Positions 1-8,054 of a DNA stretch of 64,000 nt are shown here, one piece after another. The first letter of the stretch is position 1; each line of letters opens with the position of its first letter. Both the position numbers and the translations under genes were made by a program. The notes below the pieces were generated by a model. The model did no database searches and was not told where the DNA came from. It saw only the letters and a list, made by a program, of their open reading frames with translations. Source of the stretch: Cellulomonas sp. Root485 (GTDB taxonomy: Bacteria > Actinomycetota > Actinomycetes > Actinomycetales > Cellulomonadaceae); NCBI RefSeq assembly GCF_001426705.1, contig NZ_LMFC01000001.1, positions 1,145,355-1,209,354 on the forward strand, written 5' to 3'.

Positions 1-782
1 GGCTCCGGCTCGGGGGTCTTCTCCGGCTCCGGAGCGGGCTCGGGCGCCTTCTCCTCGGCCGGCGCCGACTCCTGGGGCGCGGCGGCGGGGGCGGACCCGG
101 AGCCGATGACGGCGAGCACCGCACCGACCTGGACCGTCTCGTCCTCCTGGACCAGGATCTGCTGCAGCGTGCCGGCGAACGGGGACGGGATCTCGGTGTC
201 GACCTTGTCCGTCGAGATCTCGAGCAGCGGCTCGTCGAGCGCGACCTCGTCGCCGACCGCCTTGAGCCAGCGGGTGACGGTGCCCTCGGTGACGGACTCG
301 CCCAGCGCAGGGAGCGTGACGTTCTCGCCGGTCCCGCCCTGCTCGACGGCAGCCGGTGCGGCGGCGGGCTCCTCGTGCTCCTCGACGGACTGCTCCGCGG
401 CAGCGGTCTCCGCAGCGGGCTCCTCCGCGGGAGCCTGCTCGGCGGGCGCCTCCGCTGCGGGAGCCTGCTCGGCCGGAGCCTCCTCGGCGGCCGCCTGCGG
501 GGCCGACTCCTCGGCCGGAGCGGCGTCCTGCGAGGACGCGCCCTCGCCGGAACCGATGACGGCGAGCGTCGCGCCGACCTCGACGGTCTCGTCCTCCTGG
601 ACCAGGATCTGCTCCAGGACGCCGGCGAACGGCGAGGGGATCTCGGTGTCGACCTTGTCGGTCGAGATCTCGAGCAGCGGCTCGTCGACCTCCACCGTGT
701 CGCCCACGTTCTTCAGCCAGCGGGTGACGGTCCCCTCGGTGACGGACTCACCGAGTGCGGGCAGCTGCACGTTGTCGGACAT
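1..782 (-). CDS. sucB: Dihydrolipoamide acyltransferase (E2), 2-oxoacid dehydrogenase complex; C-terminus beyond window
   Basis: E2 component that carries acyl groups on lipoyl-lysine arms between E1 and E3 in the cytoplasmic pyruvate/2-oxoglutarate dehydrogenase complex. The visible part starts [17 protein letters not shown] and holds two nearly identical lipoyl domains, each with the lipoylation motif DKVDTEI, joined by a long Ala/Pro/Glu-rich flexible linker (roughly plus-strand 330-545). A second such linker begins at the window edge. The E3-binding and catalytic domains lie to the left, outside the window, so sucB versus pyruvate E2 (mycobacterial dlaT type) cannot be separated here; actinobacteria often share one E2. 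The ATG at 782 has an AGGAG ribosome site about 12 bases upstream. It follows lpdA by 30 bases in the same operon. Confidence 0.9.
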   Translation of the reverse strand, partial: MSDNVQLPALGESVTEGTVTRWLKNVGDTVEVDEPLLEISTDKVDTEIPSPFAGVLEQILVQEDETVEVGATLAVIGSGEGASSQDAAPAEESAPQAAAEEAPAEQAPAAEAPAEQAPAEEPAAETAAAEQSVEEHEEPAAAPAAVEQGGTGENVTLPALGESVTEGTVTRWLKAVGDEVALDEPLLEISTDKVDTEIPSPFAGTLQQILVQEDETVQVGAVLAVIGSGSAPAAAPQESAPAEEKAPEPAPEPEKTPEPE

Positions 783-812
783 GACCGCTCGTGTCTCCTT
801 CGATTCGTGAGG

Positions 813-2198
813 TCAGTTGTGGGCGTGCAGCGGCTTGCCGGCGAGCGCGAGGTGCGCCTCCCCGAGGGCCTCGTTCTGCGTGGGGTGGGCGTGCACGAGG
901 GAGGCGACGTCCTCGGGGTAGGCCTCCCAGTTCACGATGAGCTGGCCCTCGCCGATGAGCTCGCCGACTCGCGCGCCGATCATGTGGACGCCGATGACCG
1001 GTCCGTCCTTCTGGCGCACGAGCTTGACGAATCCCTGGGTGCCGAGGATCTGGCTCTTGCCGTTGCCGCCCAGGTTGTACTCGAGCGTCTCGACGCCGTC
1101 GGCCCCGTGGACCTCCTTGGCGCGCGCCTCCGTGAGACCGACCGAGGCGACCTCGGGGTCGGAGTAGGTCACGCGCGGGATGCCCGACTCGACGATGCCG
1201 GCCGGCTTGAGCCCGGCGATCTCCTCGGCGACGAAGATGCCCTGCGCGAACCCGCGGTGCGCGAGCTGCAGGCCGGGGACGATGTCACCCACGGCGTAGA
1301 TGTTGCCGACGCCGGTGTGCAGGCGCTCGTCGGTGATGACGAAGCCGCGGTCGAGGGTGATGCCCTGCTCCTCGTAGCCGACGCCGGAGGTGCGGGGTCC
1401 GCGACCCACGGCCACGAGCAGGAGGTCGGCGTCGAACGTCTTGCCGTCTTCGAGCGAGACGTGCACGCCGTTGTCGTCCTGGGTCACGCCGGCGAACCGG
1501 ACGCCCAGGTTGAAGTTGATGCCGCGCTTGCGGAACTGGCGCTCGAACGCCTTGGACAGCGACTCGTCCTCGTTGGCGATGAGGTGGGGGAGCGCCTCGA
1601 TGATCGTGACGTCCGCGCCGAAGGACTTCCAGACGCTGGCGAACTCCGACCCGATGACGCCGCCGCCGAGCACGATGACCGACTTCGGGACCCAGTCGAG
1701 CTGGAGGGCCTGGTCCGAGGTGATGACCCGGCCGCCGATCTCGAGGCCAGGCAGCGAGCGCGCGTACGAGCCGGTGCCGAGCACGATGTACTCGCCGGTG
1801 ACCCGCTCGCCGTTGACCTCGACCGTGTCCTTGGCGACGAGCTTGCCGTAGCCCTCGAAGACGGTGATCTTGCGGGACTTGATCAGTCCCTGCAGGCCCT
1901 TGTAGAGGCGACCGATCACGGTGGCCTTGTACTCGTTCACACCGTTCATGTCGATGTGGTCGAGGCTGGTGTGGACGCCGAAGTGGGCGCCGTCGCGGGC
2001 GTTGTCCGCCAGCTCGGCGGCGTGCAGCAGCGCCTTGGTGGGTACGCAGCCGACGTGCAGGCAGGTGCCGCCCACCTTGTCGGCCTCGATGAGGGCGACG
2101 GACTTGCCCAGCTGTGCGGCGCGCAGTGCGGCTGCGTAGCCGCCGCTGCCTCCGCCCAGGACGACGATGTCGAAAGCGGTGCCGTTCGTGTCGGCCAC
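813..2198 (-). CDS. lpdA: Dihydrolipoamide dehydrogenase (E3)
   Basis: Flavoprotein that reoxidises dihydrolipoyl groups with NAD+ in 2-oxoacid dehydrogenase complexes. From the chosen start it is 461 residues, the normal family length. It shows the FAD GxGxxG site (VVLGGGSGGYAAA), the redox disulfide GGTCLHVGCVPTK (Cys46/Cys51), the NAD-binding VIVLGGGVIGSEFA, the second FAD motif NIYAVGDIV, and the C-terminal catalytic His-Glu stretch HAHPTQNEALGE. The GTG at 2198 is chosen because AGGAG lies seven bases upstream; in-frame ATGs at 2213 and further upstream extend the N-terminus beyond the FAD fold and lack such a site. First gene of the lpdA-sucB operon. Confidence 0.96.
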   Translation of the reverse strand: MADTNGTAFDIVVLGGGSGGYAAALRAAQLGKSVALIEADKVGGTCLHVGCVPTKALLHAAELADNARDGAHFGVHTSLDHIDMNGVNEYKATVIGRLYKGLQGLIKSRKITVFEGYGKLVAKDTVEVNGERVTGEYIVLGTGSYARSLPGLEIGGRVITSDQALQLDWVPKSVIVLGGGVIGSEFASVWKSFGADVTIIEALPHLIANEDESLSKAFERQFRKRGINFNLGVRFAGVTQDDNGVHVSLEDGKTFDADLLLVAVGRGPRTSGVGYEEQGITLDRGFVITDERLHTGVGNIYAVGDIVPGLQLAHRGFAQGIFVAEEIAGLKPAGIVESGIPRVTYSDPEVASVGLTEARAKEVHGADGVETLEYNLGGNGKSQILGTQGFVKLVRQKDGPVIGVHMIGARVGELIGEGQLIVNWEAYPEDVASLVHAHPTQNEALGEAHLALAGKPLHAHN

Positions 2199-2205
2199 GT
2201 GCAGA

Positions 2206-2210
2206 CTCCT
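2206..2210 (-). promoter_or_regulatory. Shine-Dalgarno deciding the lpdA start
   Basis: On the minus strand AGGAG is followed by seven bases and GTG at 2198. This places the start inside the longer open frame. Confidence 0.8.
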
Positions 2211-2385
2211 CATACGCAGACTTGGTGGTCTCGAGCTCGCCGACCATCCTGTCATCCCCGCAGGGATGGAACGACCCGGACGGCGGACGCGCCCATGTGA
2301 CACTCAGAACAGTCGTCCCATGACTGGTGTTCCGTCTCGTGCGTCACGTCCGGGTTCCACCCCGCAGATCGACAGGTTCGCAGGC

Positions 2386-2391
2386 TACCCT
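2386..2391 (+). promoter_or_regulatory. -10 element TACCCT, putative leaderless promoter
   Basis: TACCCT ends eight bases before the ATG at 2400 and no Shine-Dalgarno is present. It matches the TANNNT pattern repeated across this window. Confidence 0.5.
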
Positions 2392-2399
2392 CGTGCGCC

Positions 2400-2738
2400 A
2401 TGGGCCTGTTCTCCCGCCGCAAGCCGGCCGCCACCGACGCCCCGACGGACCGGGGCGCGCGTGAGGCGACGCTCGCCCACCTGAAGGACTTCGTCGCCAC
2501 CCGCGTCGGCGTCGAGGCGTACGTCGAGCCGCAGACCAACTCGACGCCGACGACGATGATGCTCGTCGCCACGGACGGTGAGTGGACCCGCCGCCGGGTG
2601 CCGGACCCGAAGACGGCCTGGGAGCTGGCCCGAGACATGGGGATCCCGGTGTACGACGTGCAGCGGACCGGCTACCCGCAGCGCGTCCGGGACTGGAACT
2701 CGCGCCAGCGGCTCGCCGGCAAGCGCAAGCACGCCTAG
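2400..2738 (+). CDS. Conserved actinobacterial protein of unknown function
   Basis: 112-residue soluble basic protein. I do not recognise a characterised function; similar small proteins sit beside pepA and lpd in actinobacteria and are sometimes labelled oxidoreductase without support. Visible features are an N-terminal basic patch (FSRRK), a central block with VEAYVEPQTN and TTMMLVATDGEWTRRR that looks like a beta-rich fold, and a C-terminal basic tail (RQRLAGKRKHA). No membrane segment, signal peptide or metal motif. It is convergent with pepA, with only four bases between the two stop codons. Confidence 0.8.
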   Translation: MGLFSRRKPAATDAPTDRGAREATLAHLKDFVATRVGVEAYVEPQTNSTPTTMMLVATDGEWTRRRVPDPKTAWELARDMGIPVYDVQRTGYPQRVRDWNSRQRLAGKRKHA

Positions 2739-2748
2739 CGTCCTAGGC
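2733..2748. repeat. Inverted repeat containing both stop codons of convergent genes
   Basis: GCCTAG-cgtc-CTAGGC is a perfect six-base inverted repeat. Each arm contains the TAG stop of one of the two convergent genes. Confidence 0.6.
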
Positions 2749-4227
2749 CGTCGGCGCACGCCTCTCGAGCAGGGCGAGCAGCGTCCGCACCCCGACGCCG
2801 GTGCCGCCCACGGGCGTGTAGCCGTGCGCGGTCCGCTCGTTGTACGCGGGGCCCGCGATGTCGAGGTGCGCCCACGGCGTCTGACCGACGAACTCCTGCA
2901 GGAAGATCCCCGCGGTGAGCATGCCGCCGAACCGGTCGCCGATGTTCGCGATGTCCGCGACCTTCGACTTCAGGCCCGCCCGCAGGTCCGCGGGGAGCGG
3001 CATCGGCCAGAACTGCTCGCCGCTGACCTCGGCGGCCGCGACGACCTCACCGCGCACGTCGTCGGTGCCCATCACCGCGGACACGCGGTGCCCGAGCGCG
3101 ACCAGCTGGGCACCGGTGAGGGTGGCGATGTCGAGGACGACGTCGGGCTTCTCCTCGATGGCGGCGACCAGACCGTCGGCCATCACGAGGCGGCCCTCGG
3201 CGTCGGTGTTCAGCACCTCGACGGTCTTCCCGCCGCGGATGGTCAGCACGTCGGACGGGCGCTGCGCCGTGCCGGACGGCATGTTCTCCGCGAGGCAGAG
3301 CCAGCCGGTGACCGCGACGGGCAGCTCGAGGCGCGCGGCCGCGACCACGGTGTGCAGCACGGCGGCAGCACCGGCCATGTCGGACTTCATGGCCTCCATG
3401 CCGGCGGCCGGCTTGATCGAGATGCCACCCGAGTCGAACGTGATCCCCTTGCCGACGAGGGCGACCTTGACCTTCGGACGCGACGGCGAGTACGACACCT
3501 TGACCAGCCGGGGACCACGCACGGAGCCCTGACCGACGCCGATCAGACCGCCGTAGCCGCCGGCGGCGAGCGCCTTGTCGTCGAGCACCGTGACCTTGAG
3601 GCCCTTGGCGCCCGAGTCCTTGACGGCGGCCTTGGCGGCCTCCGCGAACGCGGCCGGGTAGAGGTCGTTCGGCGCAGCGTTGACCAGGTCGCGCGTGCCG
3701 TGCACGGCGGCGGCGACGATCTCGGCGCGGGCGACCGCTGACAGCGTCGCGCGGTCCCGCGGGTGCGCGGTGACGATCTGGATCGTTCTCACGGGCGCCT
3801 GCTTGGCCGCCTCGGAGGCGCGGTAGCGCATGTAGGAGTACGCGCCGAACAGGGCGCCCTCCGCGACCGCGGCCACGGACTCCGCGTCGTCTGCCGGGAG
3901 CGCGAGACCGACGCTCGCGGTGCCGGCGAGCTCGCGCGTCGCCGCCCCGGCTGCGCGGCGGAGCGTCTCGGGGGTGATCTTGTCGGCCGGTCCGACGCCC
4001 GTGAGCACGAGCACCGTGGCGGCCAGCGCGGTGCCGGGAAGCCGGCGGACCTCGTCCGCCGCCCCGGTGATGCCGAGCGCTGCGGCATCGGCCAGCTGGG
4101 CGCGCAGCTCCTTGGGGAGGCTGTCGATGCCGAGGACGGTCGGTGCCCCGTCCTGCTGGGCGACAGCGACCACGAGGGCGTCGACGGCGAGGCGGGCAGG
4201 GTCGTGGGAGGTCAGCGAGACGGTCAC
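2743..4227 (-). CDS. pepA: Leucyl aminopeptidase (M17 family)
   Basis: Cytosolic two-metal aminopeptidase that releases N-terminal residues from peptides. It is 494 residues from the GTG at 4227, the usual length. The M17 signature NTDAEGRL, the metal/catalytic block VGKGITFDSGG (lysine and aspartate ligands) and MKSDMAGAAAV are intact. The N-terminal half is the divergent macrodomain-like region typical of the family. The start is chosen because TATCAT ends six bases upstream (leaderless pattern) and the protein then begins VTVSLTSHDPARLAVDALVV; the upstream in-frame extension is Arg-rich and not protein-like. Corresponds in position to M. tuberculosis pepB (Rv2213), from memory. Confidence 0.95.
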   Translation of the reverse strand: MTVSLTSHDPARLAVDALVVAVAQQDGAPTVLGIDSLPKELRAQLADAAALGITGAADEVRRLPGTALAATVLVLTGVGPADKITPETLRRAAGAATRELAGTASVGLALPADDAESVAAVAEGALFGAYSYMRYRASEAAKQAPVRTIQIVTAHPRDRATLSAVARAEIVAAAVHGTRDLVNAAPNDLYPAAFAEAAKAAVKDSGAKGLKVTVLDDKALAAGGYGGLIGVGQGSVRGPRLVKVSYSPSRPKVKVALVGKGITFDSGGISIKPAAGMEAMKSDMAGAAAVLHTVVAAARLELPVAVTGWLCLAENMPSGTAQRPSDVLTIRGGKTVEVLNTDAEGRLVMADGLVAAIEEKPDVVLDIATLTGAQLVALGHRVSAVMGTDDVRGEVVAAAEVSGEQFWPMPLPADLRAGLKSKVADIANIGDRFGGMLTAGIFLQEFVGQTPWAHLDIAGPAYNERTAHGYTPVGGTGVGVRTLLALLERRAPTA

Positions 4228-4233
4228 GCGTCG

Positions 4234-4239
4234 ATGATA
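4234..4239 (-). promoter_or_regulatory. -10 element TATCAT, leaderless promoter of pepA
   Basis: On the minus strand TATCAT is followed by six bases and the GTG start, without a ribosome site. Confidence 0.6.
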
Positions 4240-4284
4240 GGCATGGGCACTGTCGGGCCGGTCGGCTCTGGTGCTCTGCGCCGG

Positions 4285-4290
4285 TACGGT
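4285..4290 (+). promoter_or_regulatory. -10 element TACGGT, putative leaderless promoter
   Basis: TACGGT ends eight bases before the GTG at 4299. It lies 45 bases from the divergent pepA -10 element. Confidence 0.5.
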
Positions 4291-4298
4291 GGGGCACC

Positions 4299-4658
4299 GT
4301 GATCGTCCCCCTCGCGCTCCTCGTCGGCGCCCTGTGCCTCGCCCTGGGTGCATGGGCCGCCTGGTTCGTCGTCCGGGACCGCGCCGTGGTGCTGCGCCAG
4401 CTGTGGGGCGCCGCCGTCATCGAAGGTGTGCTCGTCCTGCAGGCCGCGATCGCCGGCATCCTCGCCGCGACCGGCTCGCCCGACGTCGACGGTGTCCTGC
4501 TCTGGGGCTACGTCCTCACCCAGGCGCTGATCCTGCCGATCGCCGCCGCGTGGGCGTTCGCCGAGCGCTCCCGCTGGAGCTCGGTGGTGCTGCTCGTGGC
4601 GGCGGTGACCGTGGCGTTCCTCGAGTTCCGACTGCTCCAGATCTGGGGGACCGTGTGA
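4299..4658 (+). CDS. Small integral membrane protein, unknown function
   Basis: 119 residues, almost entirely hydrophobic, with about four predicted membrane helices (for example VPLALLVGALCLALGAW, GVLVLQAAIAGILAA and VVLLVAAVTVAF). I do not recognise the family beyond similarity in style to actinobacterial membrane proteins found next to pyrD. The GTG at 4299 gives a sensible start at the first helix. It ends GTGTGA and shares a four-base GTGA overlap with the next gene, so the two are translationally coupled and probably act together. Confidence 0.75.
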   Translation: MIVPLALLVGALCLALGAWAAWFVVRDRAVVLRQLWGAAVIEGVLVLQAAIAGILAATGSPDVDGVLLWGYVLTQALILPIAAAWAFAERSRWSSVVLLVAAVTVAFLEFRLLQIWGTV

Positions 4659-5092
4659 CCGACCGACCGACGGCAACGCAGAGACCGACGGGGAGCGGCC
4701 CGGGCCGCCTCCTCGTGGCGGTCTACGGGATCCTCGCGCTCGCCGCGACGGCCCGCGGGATCTACCAGGTGGCGACCAAGCTCGACGAGGCGCCGGTCGC
4801 GTACCTGCTCTCGCTCGCCGCCGGCCTCGTGTACGTCGTCGCGACGATCGCGCTGGCCACGGACCGGCGCACGCTGGCGTGGTGGGCGGTGTCGATCGAG
4901 ATGGTCGGCGTGCTGACCGTCGGGCTGCTGTCGCTCGTCGACGTGGGGGACTTCCCCGACGAGACGGTGTGGTCGGCGTTCGGCCAGGGCTACGGGTACG
5001 TCCCGCTGGTGCTGCCGTTCCTCGGCCTGGTGTGGCTGTGGCGCACGCGGCGGACGCCCGACGTGCCGCCCGCGTCGGACGACCTAGGGTGA
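4655..5092 (+). CDS. Small integral membrane protein, unknown function
   Basis: 145 residues with four predicted helices (LLVAVYGILALAATA, VAYLLSLAAGLVYVVATIALA, WAVSIEMVGVLTVGLLSLV, YVPLVLPFLGLVWLW) and a short polar N-terminus (VTDRPTATQRPTG). It resembles the uncharacterised actinobacterial membrane proteins of about 140 residues that precede pyrD. It overlaps the previous gene by four bases and runs into the pyrD translation-initiation region. Confidence 0.78.
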   Translation: MTDRPTATQRPTGSGPGRLLVAVYGILALAATARGIYQVATKLDEAPVAYLLSLAAGLVYVVATIALATDRRTLAWWAVSIEMVGVLTVGLLSLVDVGDFPDETVWSAFGQGYGYVPLVLPFLGLVWLWRTRRTPDVPPASDDLG

Positions 5093-5097
5093 AGAAC

Positions 5098-6162
5098 GTG
5101 TACCGACTGCTGTTCGACCTCGTGTTCCGTCGCATGGATCCGGAGCGCGCCCACGAGGTGGCGTTCCGGTTGATCCGGGCGGTGGCGCAGGTCCCGTTCC
5201 TGCGCGACGCGGTGCACCGGGTCTTCCGGGCCTCCGACGCAGGAGTCGTGCACGTCTGGGGGCGACGGTTCCCCTCGAGGTTCGGGCTGGCGGCCGGGTT
5301 CGACAAGAACGCGGTCGGGGTCGCGGGCCTGACGATGCTCGGCTTCGGGTTCGTGGAGGTCGGTACGGTCACGGCGCACGCGCAGCCGGGCAACGAGCCG
5401 CCCCGGCTCTGGCGCGTCCTGGAGCAGCGCGCGCTGCGCAACCGGATGGGCTTCAACAACGAGGGCTCGGCGGCGGTGGCGGACCGGCTGCGGCGCCTGC
5501 GTGCTACTCCGGCGGGCCGTCGGCTCGTGGTCGGGGTCAACATCGGCAAGACCAAGGTGACCCCCGCCGAGCAGGCGCCGGCCGACTACGCGACGAGTGC
5601 CGGCCGCCTCGCGCCGTACGCGGACTACCTGGTGGTGAACGTGTCGTCCCCGAACACCCCGGGCCTGCGCGACCTGCAGTCGGTCGAGGCGCTCCGCCCG
5701 ATCCTGGAGGCCACCCGGGTGGCCGCCGACGAGGCGACCGCGTCGGCAGGGCTCGCCCCGGTGCCGTTGCTGGTCAAGATCGCCCCGGACCTGTCCGACG
5801 ACGACGTGGACGCGGTGGCCGAGCTCGCCGCCGAGCTGGGTCTGGACGGGATCGTCGCGGTCAACACGACCATCGGCCACGACCTCGGGCCCGGCGGGCT
5901 GTCCGGCCCTCCCGTGCTGGCCCGCGGTCTCGACGTCGTGGCCCGGCTGCGTAACCAGCTCGGCCCCGACGCGGTGATCATCGGCGTAGGTGGCATCACG
6001 ACCGCCGCCGACGCGCGCGAGTACGTGGCCGTCGGCGCGACCCTCGTCCAGGGCTACACGGGCCTCATCTACGAGGGTCCGGCGTATGCGTCGCGGATCA
6101 CCCGCGCCCTCGCGGCGGACGAGGCGTTGCGCGGTCCGGCTCGACGCAAGGCGGTCGCGTGA
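5098..6162 (+). CDS. pyrD: Dihydroorotate dehydrogenase (quinone), class 2
   Basis: Membrane-associated FMN enzyme that oxidises dihydroorotate to orotate with quinone, the fourth step of pyrimidine synthesis. About 354 residues. It shows the class 2 N-terminal amphipathic segment (VYRLLFDLVFRRMDPERAHEVAFRL), the FMN-binding GLAAGFDKNAVG, GFVEVGTVT, the catalytic-serine loop VNVSSPNTPGLR and the FMN phosphate motifs GVGGI and GYTGLIYEGP. Two starts compete: GTG at 5089, overlapping the upstream stop as GTGA, and GTG at 5098, preceded by GGGTGAAG. The latter matches the family N-terminus better. The coupling to the upstream membrane genes is clear either way. Confidence 0.95.
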   Translation: MYRLLFDLVFRRMDPERAHEVAFRLIRAVAQVPFLRDAVHRVFRASDAGVVHVWGRRFPSRFGLAAGFDKNAVGVAGLTMLGFGFVEVGTVTAHAQPGNEPPRLWRVLEQRALRNRMGFNNEGSAAVADRLRRLRATPAGRRLVVGVNIGKTKVTPAEQAPADYATSAGRLAPYADYLVVNVSSPNTPGLRDLQSVEALRPILEATRVAADEATASAGLAPVPLLVKIAPDLSDDDVDAVAELAAELGLDGIVAVNTTIGHDLGPGGLSGPPVLARGLDVVARLRNQLGPDAVIIGVGGITTAADAREYVAVGATLVQGYTGLIYEGPAYASRITRALAADEALRGPARRKAVA

Positions 6163-6374
6163 TGGTCGTGCGGCCGCAGTGGGAGTGGCGTTTCGACGGT
6201 GCCGACGGGTCGGTGCTCGACCGGCCGGTGAGCCCGGTGTTCACCACGCAGTACGACGCCGAGCAGTGGCTCGGCGAGCACTGGCGCACGCTGGCCGCCC
6301 AGGGTGTGCACGCGGTGGGTCTGCTGCACGAGGGCACCCAGGCTACGCCCACTCTCACGCTGCCGCTGATCTGA
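6162..6374 (+). CDS. Conserved small actinobacterial protein, unknown function
   Basis: 70 residues, soluble, beginning MVVRPQWEWRFDG and containing the segment FTTQYDAEQWLGEHWRTLAAQGV followed by VHAVGLLHEG. Similar 65-75 residue proteins follow pyrD in other actinobacteria; no function is known to me. ATG at 6162 overlaps the pyrD stop (TGATG); a GTG at 6159 is also possible. The coupling indicates co-translation with pyrD. Confidence 0.75.
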   Translation: MVVRPQWEWRFDGADGSVLDRPVSPVFTTQYDAEQWLGEHWRTLAAQGVHAVGLLHEGTQATPTLTLPLI

Positions 6375-6377
6375 GCG

Positions 6378-7838
6378 TCACACCAGCGCGTGCACCCGGT
6401 CGGGTCCGGTGACCGGTGCGGTGATCCCGAGCCCCGCCCACGCGGAGGCCAGCCCGGCGACCGCTCGGCGCAGGTCGTCGGGTGACGTGGTGAACGGCAG
6501 CCGCAGGTTGCGCTCGAAGCTGCCGTCCACGCCGAACGCCGTGCCGGGGACGACGCGGACCCCGTGCCGGGTGGAGAAAGCGGCCAGGGCGCTGGACACG
6601 GGAGCGCCCAGATCCGCCCAGAGGGACAGCCCGCCCGCCGGCACGTCGAACCGCCAGGAGGGCAGCTGGTCGAGCAGCAGGCCGGCCAACAGGTCGCGCC
6701 GGGCGCGCAGCTCGGTCCGTCGACGGTCCAGCAGATCGGTCGGTTGCGCGAGCAGCTCGGCAACGACCAGCTGCTCCAGCACCGCTGTCCCGTGGTCGGT
6801 GTGCGCACGCGTGGAGGCGAGCCGGAAGACCAGGTCCGGGTGCGCGCGGACCCAGCCGACCCGCAACCCGCCCCAGTAGCTCTTGGACGCCGAGCCGATC
6901 GAGATGACGTAGGCCGACGCCGTGCCGTCGTCTGCGTACGAGCGGGGCGCCGGGCCGTCCATGGTCAGCTCGGTCAGGACCTCGTCGCCGACGATCGCCG
7001 TGCGATACCGCCGGGCCAGGGCACGCACCTGGGCGCGCTCCTCGTCGTCGAGGCTGGTCCCGGTGGGGTTGTGGTGGTCGGGGATCAGGTAGACCAGCCG
7101 GGGCGACACCTGCCGCAGGGTCGACTCGAGCAGGTCGATGTCCAGACCGGAGCTGCCTGACGGGACCGGTACCGGGCGGGCACCGACGCTCCGCACCACG
7201 TCGATCGCGAGCGGGTAGGTGGGGTGCTCGACGACGACTCGGTCGCCGGGGCCGGCATGCGCTGTGACCAGCAGGTGGATCGCCTGCTGCGCCCCCGTCG
7301 TGATCAGGACCTGGTCCGGGCTCGTGGGAGTTCCGCGCCCGGTGTACCAGCGGGCGACGGCCTCACGCAGCACCGGGAGACCGAGGGGGGAGTAGCCGGT
7401 TCCGGAGAGGTGGCGGGGGAGTGCGTCGAGCGCCGCGAGGTAGGCGCCGTGCAGGGACGAGGGTGCCGACGGAGCCGCCATCGCCAGATCGACGACGCCC
7501 GGCTCGTGCCCTACGGACTCCGCCATCGACACGCGAGCGCCAGGTCCCGTCGGAAGGGTGGTGACCGTTCCCGAGCCCCGTCGGCTCACGAGGTAGCCCT
7601 CGTCACGAAGCAGCCCGTACGTCGCGGTGGTTGTCGTTCGGGACACACCGGCGGCATCGGCGAGCTCGCGCTCGCTGGGTAGGCGAGTGCTCAGCGGGAC
7701 GGATCCGGAGAGGATCGCGGCCCGCAGTGCGTCCGCGAGTGCGACGTAGGCCGGGCCGGGCCGCTGCCATGCGCCCAGCACGGCGTCCAGGCGGAGGCCG
7801 CTGATCCGGCGGTCCGTGGGCAGCTCCTCCGTGGTCAT
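6378..7838 (-). CDS. MocR-family transcriptional regulator (GntR wHTH fused to aminotransferase fold), YczR-like
   Basis: 486 residues. Residues about 25-95 form a GntR winged helix (YVALADALRAAILSG, RLPSERELADAAGVSRTTTTATYGLLRDEGYLVSRRGSGT). The rest is a fold-type I aminotransferase domain with the PLP-lysine motif SIGSASKSYWGGLRVGW and the NPTG-type stretch DHHNPTGTSL. Such proteins use bound PLP as a sensor rather than for catalysis. It is divergent from a YczE-type membrane protein, the arrangement for which the name YczR was given in a survey of MocR regulators, so I infer that it controls that gene and itself. The ATG at 7838 lies inside a cluster of GTGG-containing boxes. Confidence 0.88.
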   Translation of the reverse strand: MTTEELPTDRRISGLRLDAVLGAWQRPGPAYVALADALRAAILSGSVPLSTRLPSERELADAAGVSRTTTTATYGLLRDEGYLVSRRGSGTVTTLPTGPGARVSMAESVGHEPGVVDLAMAAPSAPSSLHGAYLAALDALPRHLSGTGYSPLGLPVLREAVARWYTGRGTPTSPDQVLITTGAQQAIHLLVTAHAGPGDRVVVEHPTYPLAIDVVRSVGARPVPVPSGSSGLDIDLLESTLRQVSPRLVYLIPDHHNPTGTSLDDEERAQVRALARRYRTAIVGDEVLTELTMDGPAPRSYADDGTASAYVISIGSASKSYWGGLRVGWVRAHPDLVFRLASTRAHTDHGTAVLEQLVVAELLAQPTDLLDRRRTELRARRDLLAGLLLDQLPSWRFDVPAGGLSLWADLGAPVSSALAAFSTRHGVRVVPGTAFGVDGSFERNLRLPFTTSPDDLRRAVAGLASAWAGLGITAPVTGPDRVHALV

Positions 7839-7884
7839 AGGGCCACTATGGCAGAAGTGGCTATTCCAAGCGAGGCCACATAGG
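7838..7884. promoter_or_regulatory. Candidate MocR operator: three GTGG boxes in the divergent promoter
   Basis: The first box is TAGGGCCACT at 7838-7847 (AGTGGCCCTA on the minus strand). The second, AGAAGTGGCTATT at 7853-7865, faces it as a dyad. The third, GGCCACATAGG, is at 7874-7884. The consensus resembles the AAAGTGG-CTA type site I recall for Corynebacterium PdxR. Box 1 overlaps the regulator's own start and the CATAGT hexamer (7844-7849 region) that would be its -10, which suggests autorepression. Confidence 0.5.
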
Positions 7885-7892
7885 AGCCAGAG

Positions 7893-8054
7893 TTGCGTCC
7901 CATGGAGATGTGGTTGTGGTTCGGGATAGCGGTCGTCCTGCTCGCGGGGCTCGTCGTGGCGCTGTGGCGCACGGTCCGGCGAGACGGGCTGGGACACAGG
8001 CCTCCGCCGACGGCACAGCGGGCATGGTCCGAGCAGTCCGAGCTGCTCACGTGA
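7893..8054 (+). CDS. Small single-pass membrane protein coupled to the YczE-like gene
   Basis: A 50-53 residue ORF with one strong N-terminal membrane helix (MWLWFGIAVVLLAGLVVALW), then a basic stop-transfer RTVRRDG and a polar tail ending SEQSELLT. Its TGA overlaps the GTG of the next gene by four bases. TTG at 7893 is proposed as the start because GGAG sits six bases upstream; the ATG at 7902 has no ribosome site. It lies downstream of the MocR operator candidate, so it would be the first gene of the regulated transcript. I recognise no family; coding is supported by topology, coupling and position only. Confidence 0.55.
   Translation: MRPMEMWLWFGIAVVLLAGLVVALWRTVRRDGLGHRPPPTAQRAWSEQSELLT

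Noticed and set aside
106-810. Repeated segments in the sucB region considered as tandem DNA repeats or a coding frame on the plus strand
   Set aside because: They are the two lipoyl domains and Ala/Pro linkers of the minus-strand E2 gene; the plus-strand frame is Ser/Ala/Thr-rich shadow.
813-2303. Longer N-terminus for lpdA starting upstream of 2198
   Set aside because: The extension is Arg/Ser-rich, lacks homology to E3 and has no ribosome site, while GTG at 2198 has an ideal one.
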